Source: Ricinus communis (Eukaryota > Streptophyta > Magnoliopsida > Malpighiales > Euphorbiaceae). From it: 64,000 bases of DNA. Location: the NCBI RefSeq assembly GCF_019578655.1, contig NC_063259.1, positions 22,927,277-22,991,276 on the forward strand, read 5' to 3'. The position numbers and the translations under genes are program-made. The notes under the pieces were generated by a model. That model was not told the DNA's origin, ran no database searches, and saw only the letters and a list, made by a program, of their open reading frames with translations. Shown one piece after another: positions 62,601-64,000 of this stretch. The number at the start of each line of letters is the position of its first letter. Positions within the stretch are counted from its first letter, which is position 1.

Positions 62601-64000
62601 CTAACTTCAAATATTATAATTTTAAATATTATAATTATTTAACTATTAAAAATAATTATTATTTATTTTAAAATATAAAAATTTAATTATATGAGATTAA
62701 TTTAAAATAATTATATGAATAAGTTTTAAGAAGAATAATAATATCTAAATAAATAAAAAAAATTAAAAAAATTATCAGTTGATAAAAAAAAATTAAAATA
62801 AAGTTAACATAATTAACAAACGATTGAAATTAAATCACTATCAACTATTATTTTTTAAAGAAATAACTATCTTCAGACCTATGGACCAAACACTTTTTGA
62901 TATTTAAGCCGATTAAAACAATAAACTTGCTAAATACGCCATAACATTGCTCAAAATTCATTGTTTTGCACAAAACAAAAATACTCTAACAAACGCCAAT
63001 GAAACAAAGATTTTTTCTTGTTGTGAAAGACAAAAAGAAAAAACTCAAGTTTCATCGATTTGTATTATTATTTTGTGCAAAATTGTAATTCTCAATACAA
63101 TGAAACCTTGATTTTTGAATTTTTATTTAGATCAGTAATACTCATGAATTCTAAGCTTAGTTTTTTTTTTTTTTTTGGAATTCCAGCATTTGACCCATTC
63201 TTCTATTTGTTATTATTTTAATAAACTTTGACGCCAACTCAGTGTTCTGATGGTTAAATTTTGGTCAATATTATTACAAGTAAAATCTTTAGTTTGGAAA
63301 TAAAGTTGAAAATCATGAAAGAGTTGATTACAAAAAATTTCAAAAATTCACTATCAATTTGGTGCTTAAGCCTCACATGAATTTTTAGTTCTTTTCATTA
63401 TGATTCTTTGTAAGGTTCAGTGTTAGTGTTTCAATTTTAGCCAAAAACTAAAATTGAAAAGAAATTGCAAAATTGGTTAAATTTGAAAAAGAAAAAAAAA
63501 AAGTAATTTTTGGTTAGGCTAAATTACATTATAAATTACTTTTCTCAGCCATTACATTACATGTATCTAGTCAAAGGTAAATATATTATGTTAAAATCAA
63601 GAGACTCGTCAAAAGAGAGAGAAAAAGAACCTCGTATAATGTGCATAAATAAATGACAATGCAAGTCCATTAATTAGTTAATTGAGCTAAATGCCACAGT
63701 AAGAATTGTACCAGAAATCTTGTAATAAGAAAAACTATATCCAAAAATTTTTGGTTATAACTTTTAGAGATTTCCTCTTGCTAATACTTTATCAATATCG
63801 AATTTTTTAAACATTGGTAAGGTTTTAAATTTTGAATCTCATTTTCATAGTAATTTTACTTTATTCGCAGCTATACTTGCATACAAAATAAGTATCAAAA
63901 CTGTGTTTGGTGAAAAAGAAAATAAGAAAAAGAAGAAAAGACAATTCACTTTTTAACTCTCACAGTTTAGATTTATTACAGATCACAATTTTACATATTT
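59651..64000. other. Gene-free AT-rich stretch to the window end
   Basis: No gene supported in about 4.3 kb. Contains (TA)n at 59889-59911 and an old dispersed repeat at about 61950-62470 (words such as GGATATCCGCTACCTGAACC and TTTAGGACGGGTTCGAGTAT). There is an imperfect inverted repeat at 63041-63118 and a T run at 63161-63176. Short open frames at 60004-60327 and 60440-60715 (minus) are hydrophobic by base composition and are not regarded as genes. Confidence 0.5.

Noticed and set aside
1..64000. Known conserved plant miRNA sequences, CRISPR arrays, rRNA
   Set aside because: I scanned by eye for the common miRNA families (for example miR156, 160, 164, 166, 172, 319, 396) and for regular spaced repeats, and saw none. 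This is not equivalent to a computed search.

Overview
This window is nuclear DNA of a flowering plant, most likely a eudicot. It is AT-rich and gene-sparse. Genes are split by GT-AG introns, and the coding content is typical of land plants: a PPR organelle RNA-binding protein, a plastid ribosomal protein, a JAGGED-type C2H2 regulator, a monoacylglycerol-lipase-like hydrolase and an IST1 family protein. The spaces between genes are filled with Mutator-like DNA transposons, an LTR relic, LINE relics, MITE-like fold-back elements and microsatellites. The protein sequences would fit a woody or Euphorbiaceae-like dicot, but I cannot fix the species. I saw no bacterial-type operon, CRISPR array, rRNA or convincing tRNA.

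Layout. 1-1641 (-): N-terminal and central part of a PPR protein that runs off the window. 2861-11021: an 8.1 kb Mutator-like element (MULE) with ~120 bp terminal inverted repeats and a 9 bp target duplication (8/9). It holds a decayed transposase (+) and a small GRF zinc-finger/transmembrane gene (-) with one stop codon. The transposase is itself split by a 2.8 kb solo LTR with a perfect 5 bp duplication. 12941-16093 (+): eight-exon alpha/beta hydrolase with a complete Ser-Asp-His triad and a likely plastid transit peptide. 17180-17953: a 774 bp non-autonomous MULE with a perfect 9 bp duplication. 18190-18906 (+): truncated, frameshifted hexose-transporter pseudogene. 20439-25966 (+): six-exon IST1-like gene. 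26-42 kb: a long gene-poor stretch with LINE relics, AT-rich repeats, a fold-back element and long (TA)n tracts. 42507-44510 (-): five-exon JAGGED-like gene. Its start codon is split by an intron (AT|G), it uses a GC-AG intron, and it has a tandem NAGNAG acceptor. 45-53 kb: intergenic with LINE and MITE remnants. 53382-56788 (+): three-exon nuclear gene for plastid ribosomal protein uL15. 56.8-64 kb: AT-rich repeats with no recognisable gene.

The genes do not form a pathway; they are independent single-copy-type plant genes. The most informative structures are the nested transposons, which can be delimited to the base by their target duplications, and the unusual splice architecture of the JAGGED-like gene. 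Gene models were built by reading splice sites and checking phase by hand. All exon sums are multiples of three and restore the conserved family motifs, but no transcript evidence was available.
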